64,000 nt of DNA from Methylobacterium ajmalii (GCF_016613415.1 NZ_JACWCT010000033.1:1-64000), one strand, 5' to 3'. Counted from the stretch's first letter, positions 45,328 through 55,646 are shown. Made by a program: numbers and translations. Notes: generated by a model from the letters alone, not told the origin.

Positions 45328-46158
45328 CGGGGCCCTCGACGGCGGCCTCGTCCCGGGGCCGCCGGCGGGCCGGTGCGGCTCGGGTCGCGCCCCCATCGCC
45401 AGCGCCGTGTCCGCCAGGGCGAACCGGATCAGCCCAGTCATCCGGGCTCGCGCCAGGGCGGCATCCCCGGAGACGATCGCCTCGTGGAGGGCGCGGTGCT
45501 CCGGCAGGGGGTCGCGCGGCAGGGCGCGGCGGCGCTGCTTGTGGATCGTGGTCCAGGTGACGGAGGCGGCGATCGAACTCGACAGGCCGATCAGCGGGGC
45601 GTTGCCGGTCGCCTCCAGGATGGCGTGATGGAAGGCCTGGTCGGCGGCGCGGCCGGCCGGGACGGCGGGGCCGTGGGGCGCCATCCCGTCGAGGGCGGCG
45701 CCCATCGGGGCGAGGTCGCGCTCGGAGCGCCGCAGGGCCGCCAGCTCCGCCGCCGCGGGCTCGACGATCCGGCGCAGCTCGAACAGGTCGCGGATGAAGG
45801 CCTCGCCCGGCTCTGCCTCGAAGGCCCAGGCCAGGATGTCGGGATCGTGGAGGTTTCAGCGGCCCCGCGCGCTCACCCGCGTGCCGGTCTTGGGCCGGCT
45901 CTCCACCAGCCCCTTGGCGCTCAGCGTGCGGATCGCCTCCCGGTAGGCGGTGCGCGAGACAGCGAGGCTCCCGGCGGCGATCTCCCCGGGCAGGACGGTG
46001 CCGGGCGGGTGGCGGCCGGACAGGATCGCGATGCCGAGATCCCAGGCCACCGTGCCGTTGAGGCGGCGCGAGGCGGAGGCGAGCGGCAGGACGAGGGTCT
46101 CGCGCGGCGGCGCTCCGGCCCCCTCCCCGCTCTCCGGCGGCGTCCCGCCCGCCGTCAC
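45328..46158 (-). pseudogene. GntR/FCD regulator cut by a nonsense codon
   Basis: N-terminal winged helix (VLPGEIAAGSLAVSRTAYRE, SAKGLVESRPKTGTRVSARG) is followed by TGA at 45856-45858, where TGG (Trp) is expected before NLHDPDILAWAFEAEPGEA. The C-terminal FCD domain then continues in the same frame (AAELAALRRSERDLAPMG, DQAFHHAILEATGN, HRALHEAIVSGDAALARARM), so a single base change accounts for the break. GTG start at 46158 overlaps the YkgJ stop. No stop codon occurs before galM; the frame continues antisense through it, so the native 3' end is unclear. A 100-residue DNA-binding fragment would still be made. Confidence 0.85.
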
Positions 46159-46691
46159 GTCACGGTCCGCTTCTCCACGTCGAGGACGACGCCGTCCGGC
46201 GTCATCCGCTCGCGGGCGACGAGCCGGTCCCCCGGCAGGAAGACGCCGAGCGGCACGTCGCGGTCCGGCAGCACCACGGTGGCGCTGCGGTTGACGAAGA
46301 CGAGCACGTGCCGGCGCTGCGGCAGCGAGGCGACCGCCCAGCGCTTGAGCTGGGCGTAATAGGGCTCGCGCCGCCACACCGCCGGCTGGCTCGGATCGAC
46401 CTGGACGTGCAGGAAGCGCGTCGTCGGATCGATGCTGAGCACCATCTTGGCCTTGTCGGGCTTCCATTCCGGGCCGATCCAGCCCTCGGTCATCCACAGG
46501 CAGTGGAAGGCGCGGCAATGGCCGGGCCGGGTCTCGTGGATGCCGCAGCCGCGGCCCGGCTTGGCGTGGCGGCACCATTCCCCGGCCACGCTCTCGACCG
46601 CCGGCACGTCGTAGACCTTGCAGCACAGGGTGCAGGCGCCGCAGGCGCGGCCGGGCGCGGGCGTCGAGACGAGTTCGGCGGGGTCGAGCAT
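46155..46691 (-). CDS. YkgJ-family cysteine cluster protein
   Basis: 178 residues with eight cysteines in the first 64 (Cys17, 20, 23, 24, 40, 49, 59, 64; CGACTLCC, then GCGIHETRPGHCRAFHC), the putative zinc/iron-chelating cluster of the family. The rest (about 90-178) is a small domain without known function. Its stop overlaps the start of the GntR regulator gene (GTGA), so the two share a transcript. No enzyme activity is established for the family. Confidence 0.85.
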   Translation of the reverse strand: MLDPAELVSTPAPGRACGACTLCCKVYDVPAVESVAGEWCRHAKPGRGCGIHETRPGHCRAFHCLWMTEGWIGPEWKPDKAKMVLSIDPTTRFLHVQVDPSQPAVWRREPYYAQLKRWAVASLPQRRHVLVFVNRSATVVLPDRDVPLGVFLPGDRLVARERMTPDGVVLDVEKRTVT

Positions 46692-46845
46692 GCGCGTCGG
46701 TCTGACCTGGATTGTGCGGAGGTGCCGCGAGGGCGGCCCGGGTTGTGCGTCGGCATCGCGCCGCTAGTGTGACGGCGCAAGCGAATTCTGCTCGGCCAGT
46801 CGGGGGCTGCTCCAGGCCCCCGCATGAAGGAAAGCGACAGAGACG

Positions 46846-48228
46846 ATGCTCTCGAACCTCGCCACCCGCGACGTCGAAACCCTGATCCATCCCTACACGA
46901 ACCTGGCGGCCTTCCGGCAGACCGGCCCGCTGGTGCTGGAGCGCGGCCACGGCGTCTGGGTCTATGATACCGACGGACGGCCCTACCTCGAGGGCATGGC
47001 GGGCCTGTGGTGCACGGCGCTCGGCTATTCCAACGAGGAACTGGTCGAGGCCGCCCGCGAGCAGATGTCGCGGCTGCCCTTCACCCACCTGTTCTCGGGC
47101 CGCAGCCACGATCCGGCGATCGAGCTCGCCGAGACCCTCAAGGAGCTGGCGCCGATCCCGGTCTCGAAGGTGTTCTTCACCTCCTCGGGCTCGGAGGCCA
47201 ACGACACCCAGGTCAAGCTGACCTGGTACCTCAACAACGCGCTCGGCCGGCCGCAGAAGAAGAAGATCATCGGCCGGCACAAGGGCTATCACGGCGTCAC
47301 CGTGGCGTCGGCCTCGATGACGGGCCTCACCGCCAACCATGCCGACTGGGACCTGCCGCTGCCGGGCTTCCTGCACGCCGCCTGCCCGCACCATTACCGC
47401 GGTGCGGAGGCCGGCGAGACCGAGGAGGCCTACTCGGCGCGGCTCGCCACGGAACTGGAGGAGATGATCCTGCGCGAGGGGCCCGAGACGGTCGCGGCCT
47501 TCATCGCCGAGCCGGTGATGGGCGCGGGCGGCGCCATCGTGCCGCCGAAGGGCTATTTTGCCGCCATCGAGCCGGTGCTCGCCCGCTACGACGTGCGGTT
47601 CATCGCCGACGAGGTGATCTGCGGCTTCGGGCGCCTCGGCACCTGGTTCGGCTCCGAGGCCCTGGGCATGAAGCCCCACAGCCTGTCCTTCGCCAAGGCG
47701 CTGACCTCGGCCTACATGCCGCTCGGCGGCGTCACGGTCGACGAGACGCTGTACCAGGCGATGCAGGACCAGAGCCGCAAGATCGGCACGTTCGGCCACG
47801 GCACCACCTATTCGGGCCACCCGGTGGCGAGCGCGGTGGCGCTCAAGACCATCGAGATCTACCGGCGCGACAAGATCATCGAGGGCGCGGCCGAGAAGGC
47901 GCCGCACTTCCAGCGCCGCCTCTCGGCGCTCGAGGAGCACCCGCTCGTCGGCGAGGCCAAGGGAATGGGCCTGATCGGCGGCCTCGAGATCGTCGCCGAC
48001 AAGGCGACGAAGCGCCAGTACGACCCGAAGGCGGGCGTCGCCGCCCGCTGCGTCGCCTTCGCCCAGGAGGAGGGGCTGATCGTGCGCTTCCTCACCGGCG
48101 ACCGCGTCGCGGTCTGCCCGCCCCTGGTGATCCGCCCGGACGAGATCGACACCCTGTTCGACCGCCTCGGCACCGCCCTCGACCGCACCCAGGCCTGGAT
48201 CCGCGAGCAGGGCCTGACGGCGGCCTGA
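46846..48228 (+). CDS. Class III omega-aminotransferase (putrescine/beta-alanine-pyruvate type)
   Basis: PLP enzyme transferring an amino group from a diamine or omega-amino acid to pyruvate. 460 residues; cofactor contacts SSGSEAND at 113-120, YHG at 148-150, ADEVICGFGR at 254-263 and the Schiff-base Lys284 in LSFAKALTSAYMPLGG. Closest to SpuC/omega-amine:pyruvate transaminases by overall pattern. AAGGAAA lies before the ATG. A strong GC hairpin follows the stop. Neighbours give no pathway, so the amine donor is open. Confidence 0.9.
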   Translation: MLSNLATRDVETLIHPYTNLAAFRQTGPLVLERGHGVWVYDTDGRPYLEGMAGLWCTALGYSNEELVEAAREQMSRLPFTHLFSGRSHDPAIELAETLKELAPIPVSKVFFTSSGSEANDTQVKLTWYLNNALGRPQKKKIIGRHKGYHGVTVASASMTGLTANHADWDLPLPGFLHAACPHHYRGAEAGETEEAYSARLATELEEMILREGPETVAAFIAEPVMGAGGAIVPPKGYFAAIEPVLARYDVRFIADEVICGFGRLGTWFGSEALGMKPHSLSFAKALTSAYMPLGGVTVDETLYQAMQDQSRKIGTFGHGTTYSGHPVASAVALKTIEIYRRDKIIEGAAEKAPHFQRRLSALEEHPLVGEAKGMGLIGGLEIVADKATKRQYDPKAGVAARCVAFAQEEGLIVRFLTGDRVAVCPPLVIRPDEIDTLFDRLGTALDRTQAWIREQGLTAA

Positions 48229-48273
48229 TCCGGGGAGCCCCGGCGGGGGCGGCCCAGGGCCGCTCCGCCTAAT

Positions 48274-48309
48274 CCCCGGTCCGGCACCGCGTTCGGCGCC
48301 GGGCCGGGG
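48274..48309 (+). terminator. GC hairpin after the aminotransferase
   Basis: Stem CCCCGGTCCGGC pairs with GCCGGGCCGGGG (one mismatch), starting 45 bases after the stop and followed by AGCGTTTC. The T-run is weak. The stretch 48229-48677 holds this hairpin and the palindrome at 48593; no gene is supported in it. Confidence 0.5.
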
Positions 48310-48592
48310 AGCGTTTCAGGACCGGTCGTTCGCGGCGAAACGGTACCCGTTGCATCGCCCGAACATGCCCGGGACCCCGGTCCGGCCAAGTCCCGAGGCC
48401 GGCCGGGTTCCTGCGCGTAGGGCGTGCAGGCGCATCAAGAACTCGACGTTACCGTTAGACCAGCCCGGACAATGGAACCGGACGGCTTCGGCGGTCGTCG
48501 GCGCCTCGCCGTAAGTGCTTGGCATGTGGCGACAATCCCCGGTGGCGACACTGTCGGCTGACATGTCCGGCGATCGCCGCGATTCGCGCGCC

Positions 48593-48608
48593 ATCAATCA
48601 TGATTGAT
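48593..48608. promoter_or_regulatory. Perfect 16-bp palindrome before the chemoreceptor gene
   Basis: ATCAATCATGATTGAT is fully self-complementary. It is AT-rich in a GC-rich setting and lies 70 bases upstream of the preferred start of the chemoreceptor, a position suited to an operator. If the alternative ATG at 48600 were used the palindrome would span the start codon. The binding factor is unknown. Confidence 0.55.
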
Positions 48609-48677
48609 AATCTTAAGCAGGGATTCACTCTTGGCGGTCAGGTTTTGAGCGAAATTTGGTCAACGGGGACCTTCGCC

Positions 48678-50138
48678 ATGTTTCGCAAACGGCCGGATAA
48701 CATGTCCGAAGCGACACTGACTGCGCTCGACAAGTCGCTGGCCGTCATCGAATTCGATATGGACGGCATCGTGACCCGGGCCAACGCGAAGTTCCTCGAA
48801 CTGATGGGATTCCGAGCGGACGAGATCGTCGGTCGGCACCACCGGATGTTCCTCGACGAGGCGACGATCGGGTCGGCCGAGTACGCGAAGTTCTGGGAGA
48901 CCTTGCGCGCCGGGCAGTTCTTCGCCAACGAATTCCTGCGGTTCGGCAAGAACGGCAAGCGCGTCTGGCTCGAGGCGACCTACAACCCGGTCCTCGGCGC
49001 CGCGGGCAAGCCGGTCAAGGTGGTGAAGCTCGCCGCCGACATCACCGAGAAGAAGAACGAGATCAGCCGCCTCCTGACGATGATCGAGGGGATGCCGGTC
49101 GCGGTGATGACCGCCGACCCGCACAACGAATTCCGCATCAACTACATGAACGACGCGTCGCGGCGCACCCTCGGCCCGCTGGCACAGTACCTCCCGGTCG
49201 CGACGGACCTGATGGTCGGCACCTCGATCGACGTCTTCCACAAGGATCCGACGCATCAGCGCCGGATGCTGTCGGATGCGAGCCGCCTGCCGCACCGAAC
49301 CCGAATCAAGCTCGGACCCGAACTGCTCGACCTGCAGGTCTCGGCGATCATGGGACCGGACGGCGCCTATATCGGGCCGATGCTGACCTGGGCGGTGGTG
49401 ACCGCGCAGGCGACCATGGCCTCGGACGTGTCGCAGGTCGTGAACGCCATGAGCTCGGCCGTCGAGGAGATGCAGCGTTCCGCCAACGGCCTCGGCCAGT
49501 CGGCCGATGAGGCACGCGAGCGCGCCGCCACGGTCGCGGCGGGCTCGGAGGAGATGACCGCCTCGATCCGGGAGATCTCGGGCCAGGTCGGCCGCGTTTC
49601 CGAGCGCGCCCAGCAGATCGCCGCCCAGGCCGAGGCGACGGACGCCACGGTGCGCAGCCTCTCGGCCAAGGCCCGCGAGGTCGATTCGGTCGTCGGCATG
49701 ATCAGCACCATCGCCGACCAGACCAACCTGCTGGCGCTGAACGCCACGATCGAGGCGGCCCGGGCCGGGGCGGCGGGGCGCGGCTTCGCGGTCGTTGCCG
49801 CAGAGGTCAAGGAACTCGCCGGGCAGACCGCCAAGGCCACCGGCGAGATCACCCAGCGCATCGGCGACATCCAGGGGGCGACCGGCGAGGCGGTGGCGGC
49901 GATCGCCACGATCAGCAACGCGGTGGCGGAGCTGTCGCGGCTGACGCTCGCCATCGCCAGCGCCGTCGAGGAGCAGGCCGCCTCGACCCAGGAGGTGTCG
50001 TCGAACATCCTGGCGGTGTCGGACGCCGCGAACGCCACAGGCCGGATCGCCGAGAACGTCCGGGCGGTGTCGCAGAGCCTCGCCGGCCATTCGAGCGGCC
50101 TGACCGGGAGCGTGGAGAAGTTCCTGAAGGCGGGGTAA
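48678..50138 (+). CDS. Cytosolic methyl-accepting chemotaxis protein with PAS sensor
   Basis: Chemoreceptor without membrane segments. PAS domain at about 10-125 ([37 protein letters not shown]), a second PAS-like region about 135-240, then the long coiled-coil signalling domain with the conserved tip [20 protein letters not shown] and [22 protein letters not shown] 48678 (MFRKRPD) gives 486 residues and is preferred because GGGGA precedes it and relatives begin this way; ATG 48600 would add 26. Probably senses an intracellular or redox cue and signals to CheA. Ends before a hairpin at 50187. Confidence 0.88.
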   Translation: MFRKRPDNMSEATLTALDKSLAVIEFDMDGIVTRANAKFLELMGFRADEIVGRHHRMFLDEATIGSAEYAKFWETLRAGQFFANEFLRFGKNGKRVWLEATYNPVLGAAGKPVKVVKLAADITEKKNEISRLLTMIEGMPVAVMTADPHNEFRINYMNDASRRTLGPLAQYLPVATDLMVGTSIDVFHKDPTHQRRMLSDASRLPHRTRIKLGPELLDLQVSAIMGPDGAYIGPMLTWAVVTAQATMASDVSQVVNAMSSAVEEMQRSANGLGQSADEARERAATVAAGSEEMTASIREISGQVGRVSERAQQIAAQAEATDATVRSLSAKAREVDSVVGMISTIADQTNLLALNATIEAARAGAAGRGFAVVAAEVKELAGQTAKATGEITQRIGDIQGATGEAVAAIATISNAVAELSRLTLAIASAVEEQAASTQEVSSNILAVSDAANATGRIAENVRAVSQSLAGHSSGLTGSVEKFLKAG

Positions 50139-50186
50139 GACGCCGCCCGATCCTGAGATCGGAGCGTCGCCGACATTTCTCATCCC

Positions 50187-50215
50187 ACCCGCGGCCTCAT
50201 CCTGAGGTCGCGGGT
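50187..50215. repeat. Half copy of the hairpin repeat, possible two-way terminator
   Basis: ACCCGCG-g-CCTCA-tcc-TGAGG-t-CGCGGGT folds into a tight 12-bp hairpin with one mismatch. CCTCATCCTGAGGT matches the left flank of the repeats at 6365 and 18485; the right flank is missing. It lies between convergent genes (chemoreceptor and pccB) and could end both transcripts. Confidence 0.6.
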
Positions 50216-50303
50216 AGGAAAGCCGTTAAGATGGCTCCCTGCGCGGGTATACTGGTCCCGCACCAGGCGAAGGGAACGGATTTCCCCGTTCCCTTCCCGC
50301 CCC

Positions 50304-51836
50304 TCACAGCGGGATGTTGTCGTGCTTCTTCCAGGGCTGCTCGCTCTCCTTGGTACGGAGCATGGCGAGGGCCCGGGCGATGCGGCGGCGGGTCGAGTGC
50401 GGCATGATCACCTCGTCGATGTAGCCGCGCTCGGCGGCCACGAAGGGCGACATGAAGCGCTCCTCGTACTCGGAGGTGCGGGCCGCGATCTTCTCCGGGT
50501 CGCCGAGGTCCTGGCGGAAGATGATCTCGACCGCGCCCTTGGCGCCCATCACGGCGATCTGGGCGGTCGGCCAGGCGTAGTTCACGTCGCCGCCGACGTG
50601 CTTGGAGGCCATCACGTCGTAGGCGCCGCCGAAGGCCTTGCGGGTGATGACGGTGACGAGCGGCACCGTCGCCTGGCTGTAGGCGAACAGGAGCTTCGCG
50701 CCGTGCTTGATCAGGCCGCCGTATTCCTGCGCGGTGCCCGGCAGGAAGCCCGGCACGTCGACGAAGGTCACGATCGGGATCGAGAACGCGTCGCAGAAGC
50801 GCACGAAGCGGGCGGCCTTGCGCGAGGCGTCCGAATCGAGCACGCCGGCCAGCACCATCGGCTGGTTGGCCACGAAGCCGACGGTGCGGCCCTCGACCCG
50901 GGCAAAGCCCGTGATGATGTTGCGGGCATACGCCGCCTGGATCTCGAAGAAGTCGCCCTCGTCGACCACCCGCCGGATCAGCTCGCCCATGTCGTAGGGC
51001 TTGTTCGGGTTGTCGGGGATCAGGGTGTCGAGGCTGCGGTCGAGGCGGGAGGGGTCGTCGAAGCTCTCGATCTCCGGCACGCCGGCCTGGTTGTTGGCCG
51101 GCAGGAAGTCCATCAAGCGCCGGATCTGCAGGAGCGCCTCGACGTCGTTCTCGTAGGAGCCGTCGGCGATGGAGGATTTCGAGGTGTGGACCTTGGCGCC
51201 GCCGAGCTCCTCCGCCGTCACCACCTCGTTGGTGACGGTCTTCACCACGTCCGGGCCGGTTACGAACATGTAGCTCGTGTCGCGCACCATGAAGATGAAG
51301 TCGGTCATCGCCGGCGAGTAGACGTCGCCGCCCGCGCACGGCCCCATGATCACCGAGATCTGCGGGATCACGCCGGACGCCGTGACGTTGCGCTTGAACA
51401 CCTCGCCGTAGCCGCCGAGTGCGGCCACGCCCTCCTGGATGCGGGCGCCGCCGGCATCGAAGATGCCGATGATCGGGGCGCGCATCTTGAGCGCCATGTC
51501 CTGGACCTTGATGATCTTCTGGGCATGCGCCTCGGAGAGCGAGCCGCCGAAGACGGTGAAGTCCTTGGAAAATACGAAGACCGCGCGGCCGTTGATGGTG
51601 CCCCAGCCGGTGACGACGCCGTCGCCCGGGATCTTCTGGTTCTCCATGCCGAAGTCGTTCGAGCGGTGCTGCACGAACATGTCGAACTCTTCGAACGACC
51701 CGGAATCGAGGAGGAGCTCGATGCGCTCGCGGGCCGTGAGCTTGCCGCGCTTGTGCTGCGCCGCCACCCGGCTCTCGCCGCCGCCGAGCCGGGCCTGCGC
51801 GCGCCGCTGGTCCAGCCGATCGAGGATGTCCTTCAT
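50304..51836 (-). CDS. pccB: Propionyl-CoA carboxylase beta chain (carboxyltransferase)
   Basis: With the biotin-bearing alpha chain, carboxylates propionyl-CoA to methylmalonyl-CoA. 510 residues with the acyl-CoA carboxyltransferase pattern: [57 protein letters not shown] and the second half [36 protein letters not shown]. In methylotrophs this enzyme serves the ethylmalonyl-CoA pathway for glyoxylate regeneration. The alpha chain is not adjacent. Weak ribosome site before the ATG. Confidence 0.95.
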   Translation of the reverse strand: MKDILDRLDQRRAQARLGGGESRVAAQHKRGKLTARERIELLLDSGSFEEFDMFVQHRSNDFGMENQKIPGDGVVTGWGTINGRAVFVFSKDFTVFGGSLSEAHAQKIIKVQDMALKMRAPIIGIFDAGGARIQEGVAALGGYGEVFKRNVTASGVIPQISVIMGPCAGGDVYSPAMTDFIFMVRDTSYMFVTGPDVVKTVTNEVVTAEELGGAKVHTSKSSIADGSYENDVEALLQIRRLMDFLPANNQAGVPEIESFDDPSRLDRSLDTLIPDNPNKPYDMGELIRRVVDEGDFFEIQAAYARNIITGFARVEGRTVGFVANQPMVLAGVLDSDASRKAARFVRFCDAFSIPIVTFVDVPGFLPGTAQEYGGLIKHGAKLLFAYSQATVPLVTVITRKAFGGAYDVMASKHVGGDVNYAWPTAQIAVMGAKGAVEIIFRQDLGDPEKIAARTSEYEERFMSPFVAAERGYIDEVIMPHSTRRRIARALAMLRTKESEQPWKKHDNIPL

Positions 51837-52182
51837 GCTGTCGCCCGTCCCTGAAGAAATGTCGTCCGCCCGCCGGAAGGCTTGACCGTGCCTTGCGGCC
51901 TTAGCACGCGTCAGGGCGCGGCGAAAACTCGGTCTTTTTGGGCGGGACGGACCGAAAAAACGCGAAGGGCCGCACCCTCCCCGGCGGGACGGCGCGACCC
52001 TCGGCCCGCAGGCGGGCTCACGACAGGCTCCTCGAGCGACGCTCGTGTTAGAGCACGGCTCGCTTCAGAGCGGGGCTAGAGCGCTTCACGATCGCGCTGC
52101 CATCGGGAAGCTCTCTAAGTCTTTGTTTTGTCGCATTTTCTGCGACGAACCGGTTCTCACTTCGTCGGAAAATGCTCTGGTG
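51837..52182. other. Intergenic region between pccB and rfbA
   Basis: About 345 bases without a gene. It contains the pccB upstream region, with an AT-rich palindromic stretch near 51927-51963 (TCGGTC ... GACCGA), and a large palindrome at 52133-52175 next to the rfbA stop. Confidence 0.5.
52133..52175 (-). repeat. Rhizobiales-type palindrome, likely rfb operon terminator
   Basis: GCATTTTC(tg)CGACGAA pairs with TTCGTCG-GAAAATGC across an 11-base loop containing CCGGTTC. This AAAATGC / ACCGGTT design resembles a dispersed intergenic palindrome I recall from many Rhizobiales genomes. It ends eight bases before the rfbA stop codon region, so it also fits a terminator of the rfb operon. Confidence 0.65.
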
Positions 52183-53073
52183 TCAGAGCAGCGCTTGGCC
52201 CGGCTCCTGCTCGCGGGCGAGGCGCAGCAGGCTCTGGCCGTAATTGGTCTTGGCGAAGAGCTGGCCGCGGGCCACCACCTGCTCGCGGGTGATGAAACCC
52301 TGCGTGTAGGCGATCTCCTCCAGGCAGGCGACCTGCATGCCCTGGCGGTGCTGGATGACGCGGACGAACTCGCCGGCCTCGAGCAGGTTGTCGTGCGTCC
52401 CGGTGTCGAGCCAGGCATAGCCGCGCGACATGCACTCGACGTGGAGCTGGCCGCGGTCGAGATAGGCCTGGTTGACGTCGGTGATCTCGAGCTCGCCGCG
52501 GGGCGAGGGCTTCACCGCGGCGGCGATGTCGAGCACCTGGTTGTCGTAGAAGTAGAGGCCGGTCACCGCCCAGGGCGATTCCGGGTTCTTCGGCTTCTCG
52601 ACGAGCTTGGTGGCGCGGCCGTCCTTGTCGAGGGTGACGACGCCGTAGGCCTCGGGCTGGTCGACATGGTAGGCGAAGACCGAGGCGCCGGTCTTCCGGG
52701 CACGGGCCTTGGCCAGCAGCTCGCGCATGCCGGCACCGAAGAACAGGTTGTCGCCGAGCACCAGCGCGACCGAGTCGTCACCGACGAACTCGCGGCCGAT
52801 GATGAAGGCCTGGGCCAGGCCGTCCGGCTTCGGCTGCAGCGCGTACGAGATGTTGATCCCGAACTGCTCGCCGGTGCCGAACAGACGCTTGTAGTTGTCG
52901 ATATGCTCCGGCGACGAGATCAGCAGGATGTCGCGGATGCCGGCCAGCATCAGCACCGACACCGGGTAGTAGATCATCGGCTTGTCGTAGACCGGCAGCA
53001 GTTGTTTGTTGATCGCCAGCGTCGCCGGATGCAGCCGCGTGCCGGACCCGCCGGCGAGCACGATGCCCTTCAT
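52183..53073 (-). CDS. rfbA: Glucose-1-phosphate thymidylyltransferase
   Basis: First step of dTDP-L-rhamnose synthesis: glucose-1-phosphate plus dTTP to dTDP-glucose. 296 residues; nucleotide-binding [11 protein letters not shown] at 8-18, [20 protein letters not shown] and [19 protein letters not shown] are diagnostic. Strong GAGGAGA site. Last gene of rfbC-rfbB-rfbD-rfbA, 13 bases after rfbD. Confidence 0.97.
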   Translation of the reverse strand: MKGIVLAGGSGTRLHPATLAINKQLLPVYDKPMIYYPVSVLMLAGIRDILLISSPEHIDNYKRLFGTGEQFGINISYALQPKPDGLAQAFIIGREFVGDDSVALVLGDNLFFGAGMRELLAKARARKTGASVFAYHVDQPEAYGVVTLDKDGRATKLVEKPKNPESPWAVTGLYFYDNQVLDIAAAVKPSPRGELEITDVNQAYLDRGQLHVECMSRGYAWLDTGTHDNLLEAGEFVRVIQHRQGMQVACLEEIAYTQGFITREQVVARGQLFAKTNYGQSLLRLAREQEPGQALL

Positions 53074-53086
53074 GACAGAAATCTCC

Positions 53087-53986
53087 TCAGGCTTGTTTCG
53101 TAGCGGGACCGATCAGCTGGTCCAGGATGTCGTCGAGGGCCGCCTGCCACGGCCGCGGCACGAGGCCGAAGGCGGAGGTCAGCGTCTCGGTCGAGAGCTC
53201 GGAATTGGCCGGCCGGGTGACCGGGGTCTTGAAGGCGGTGCTCGGGATCGGCTCGACCGACACCGAGCGGGCGCCGCGGGCGGCCGCCCCCGCCATGATG
53301 GCGACCGCGAAGTCGTACCAGGTCGTCGCCCCGGCATTGACGCAGTGATAGGTGCCGGCGGGCGCCGCCTCGTCCTCGGCGAAGCGCACCGCGATCGCGA
53401 CGAGCGCCGCCGCGAGGTCGCCGGCCGAGGTCGGGCAACCGCGCTGGTCGGCGACCACCGTCAGCTTGTCGCGCTCGGCCGAAAGCCGCAGCATCGTCTT
53501 GACGAAGTTCGCCCGGTGCGGGCTCACCACCCAGGCCGTGCGCACCACCGCGTGGCGCGGGTTGCCGGTGCGCACCGCCATCTCGCCGGCGGCCTTGCTG
53601 GCGCCGTAGACGCTGACCGGATGCACCGGCGCGTCGGTCGGGTAGGCGCCGGCGCCCGAGCCGTCGAAGACGTAGTCGGTCGAGACGTGGATCAGCGGGA
53701 TGCCGGCCTTGGCAGTCTCCGCCGCGAGGTAGGCGGGAGCCAGCGCGTTGAGCCGCCAGGCGGCGGCCACGTCGCTCTCGGCCTTGTCGACCGCCGTGTA
53801 GGCGGCGGTGTTGATCACCGCCGCGTAGGGGCGCTCGGCGACCGCGCGGGCGACCGCCGCCTCGTCGGTGATGTCCAGCGCCTCCCGGGTGGGAGCGTGG
53901 ACGACCACGCCCTCCCCGAAGGATTGCCGCTGGAGTTCGGTGCCGACCTGCCCGCCGCCGCCGAGGACCAAGATCTCCCGCGTCAT
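53087..53986 (-). CDS. rfbD: dTDP-4-dehydrorhamnose reductase
   Basis: Last step of dTDP-L-rhamnose synthesis, reducing the 4-keto sugar with NAD(P)H. 299 residues; Rossmann loop [11 protein letters not shown] at 7-17, [22 protein letters not shown] and YGASKAAGE with the catalytic Tyr-Lys pair. Starts four bases after the rfbB stop. Confidence 0.96.
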   Translation of the reverse strand: MTREILVLGGGGQVGTELQRQSFGEGVVVHAPTREALDITDEAAVARAVAERPYAAVINTAAYTAVDKAESDVAAAWRLNALAPAYLAAETAKAGIPLIHVSTDYVFDGSGAGAYPTDAPVHPVSVYGASKAAGEMAVRTGNPRHAVVRTAWVVSPHRANFVKTMLRLSAERDKLTVVADQRGCPTSAGDLAAALVAIAVRFAEDEAAPAGTYHCVNAGATTWYDFAVAIMAGAAARGARSVSVEPIPSTAFKTPVTRPANSELSTETLTSAFGLVPRPWQAALDDILDQLIGPATKQA

Positions 53987-53990
53987 CGCC

Positions 53991-55043
53991 TTACTCCGCG
54001 CTCAGGCCGAGGCGCTCGCCGGAATAGCGGCCCTCGCGGATCGGGCGCCACCACGACTCGTTGTCGAGGTACCAGCGCACGGTGTCCTCGAGCGCCTGCT
54101 CGAAAGTGCGGCTCGGCTTGTAGCCGACCTCGGCCTCGGCCTTGCTCGGGTCGATGGCGTAGCGCCGGTCGTGGCCCGGGCGGTCGGTGACGAACTTGAT
54201 CAGGCGCTCGTGCGGGCCGGCCTCGGGACGGAGGCGGTCGAAGATCGCGCAGAGCGTCTTGACCACCTCGAGGTTGTTGCGCACCGAGCGGCCGCCGAGC
54301 AGGTAGGTCTCGCCGATCCGGCCCTTCTCCAGCACCGCGACGAGGCCGCGGGCATGGTCCTCGACGTGGATCCAGTCGCGCTCGTTCTGGCCGTCGCCGT
54401 AGACCGGCAGGTCCTTGCCGTCGAGGGCGTTGAGAATCATCAGCGGGATCAGCTTCTCGGGGAAGTGCCGCGGCCCGTAGTTGTTCGAGCAGTTGGTCAC
54501 CAGCACCGGCAGGCCGTAGGTCTCGTGCCAGGCGCGCGCCAGGTGGTCCGACGCCGCCTTCGAGGCCGAATAGGGCGAGCGCGGGTCGTAGCGGCTGTCC
54601 TCGGTGAAGAAGGCGCCCGGGGGCAGCGAGCCGTAGACCTCGTCGGTCGAGACGTGGAGGAACCGGAAGGCGGCGCGCTCAGGCCCCTGAAGCGTGTTGT
54701 AGTAGGCGCGGGCGGCCTCCAGCATCACCTGGGTGCCGACCACGTTGGTGCGGATGAAGGCGCCCGGCCCGGTGATCGAGCGGTCGACGTGGCTCTCGGC
54801 GGCGAGGTGCATCACGGCCTCGGGGCGGAACTCCGCGAAGAGCCCCGACACCTTCTCGTGGTCGCAGATATCGGCCTCGGCGAAGCGGTGCCGGTTGTCG
54901 CCCTTGAGCGGCATCAGCGAGATCGGGTTCGCCGCGTAGGTCAGCGCGTCGAGGGTCAGGACCTCGTGGCCGAGCTCCTGGACGAGGTGAAGGACCAGGG
55001 CCGAGCCGATGAAGCCGCAGCCGCCCGTGACGAGGATGCGCAT
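53991..55043 (-). CDS. rfbB: dTDP-glucose 4,6-dehydratase
   Basis: Second step of the rhamnose pathway. 350 residues; NAD loop [11 protein letters not shown] at 6-16, [20 protein letters not shown] and [11 protein letters not shown] with the catalytic Tyr-Lys; [14 protein letters not shown] is the family signature. CTGGAG lies before the ATG. Second gene of the operon. Confidence 0.97.
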   Translation of the reverse strand: MRILVTGGCGFIGSALVLHLVQELGHEVLTLDALTYAANPISLMPLKGDNRHRFAEADICDHEKVSGLFAEFRPEAVMHLAAESHVDRSITGPGAFIRTNVVGTQVMLEAARAYYNTLQGPERAAFRFLHVSTDEVYGSLPPGAFFTEDSRYDPRSPYSASKAASDHLARAWHETYGLPVLVTNCSNNYGPRHFPEKLIPLMILNALDGKDLPVYGDGQNERDWIHVEDHARGLVAVLEKGRIGETYLLGGRSVRNNLEVVKTLCAIFDRLRPEAGPHERLIKFVTDRPGHDRRYAIDPSKAEAEVGYKPSRTFEQALEDTVRWYLDNESWWRPIREGRYSGERLGLSAE

Positions 55044-55091
55044 GGGGTGGGTGATCTCCAGAGCGAGAGGGTGTGGAAGCGGCGCGAGCCG

Positions 55092-55646
55092 TCAGAACAG
55101 GGGGGCCAGGTCGGCGAAGCGGGGCGCGACCTTGTCCTTGGCGGAGAGCTGGGCCTCGGCCTCGCTCACCGGCCAGTCGATGCCGAGGTCGGGATCGTTC
55201 CAGAGCAGGTTGCCGTCGTGCTCGGGGCTGTAGACGCCGCCGGCGACCTTGTAGGCCACCATGGTGTCCGGCTCGAGGGTGCAGAAGCCGTGGCCGAACC
55301 CGATCGGAATGTAGAGCTGGTGGCCGTTCTCGGCGTCGAGGCGCACGGCGACGTGCCGACCGTAGGTCGGCTGGTCGCGGCGCAGGTCGACCGCGACGTC
55401 GAGGATCGCGCCGGACAGCACGCGGATCAGCTTGGCCTGGGCGAAGGGGTGGCGCTGGAAGTGCAGGCCGCGGACGGTGCCCTGTTGCGCCGAGAAGGAC
55501 TGGTTGTCCTGGATGAAGTGGTCCTCGACGCCGTTGGCGGCCAGGATGTCGGCCCGGTAGGTCTCCGAGAACCAGCCGCGCGCGTCGCCGTGCCGCTTCG
55601 GGATCACGAGCTTCACCGCCGGGATCGCCTGATCGATGACCTGCAT
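55092..55646 (-). CDS. rfbC: dTDP-4-dehydrorhamnose 3,5-epimerase
   Basis: Third step of the rhamnose pathway. Cupin-type epimerase of 184 residues: GWFSETYRAD, DNQSFSAQQGTVRGLHFQ with the catalytic His, and PIGFGHGFCTLEPDT. ATG 55646 with GGCAGGA upstream gives the normal length; the frame is open to 55781 without homology. First gene of the leftward operon. No glycosyltransferase follows within the window. Confidence 0.96.
   Translation of the reverse strand: MQVIDQAIPAVKLVIPKRHGDARGWFSETYRADILAANGVEDHFIQDNQSFSAQQGTVRGLHFQRHPFAQAKLIRVLSGAILDVAVDLRRDQPTYGRHVAVRLDAENGHQLYIPIGFGHGFCTLEPDTMVAYKVAGGVYSPEHDGNLLWNDPDLGIDWPVSEAEAQLSAKDKVAPRFADLAPLF

Noticed and set aside
45856..47940. 694-codon minus-strand frame spanning the aminotransferase
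   Set aside because: Only its last 100 codons (the GntR DNA-binding domain) are real; the rest is antisense to the aminotransferase and out of frame with YkgJ.
48316..48597. 93-codon minus-strand ORF upstream of the chemoreceptor
   Set aside because: No ribosome site or family pattern, and it overlaps a terminator hairpin and a palindrome.
51925..51965. Possible terminator TCGGTC ... GACCGA with T/A runs upstream of pccB
   Set aside because: It lies at the 5' side of pccB with no gene ending into it; pairing is short, so it is mentioned only as a palindromic stretch.
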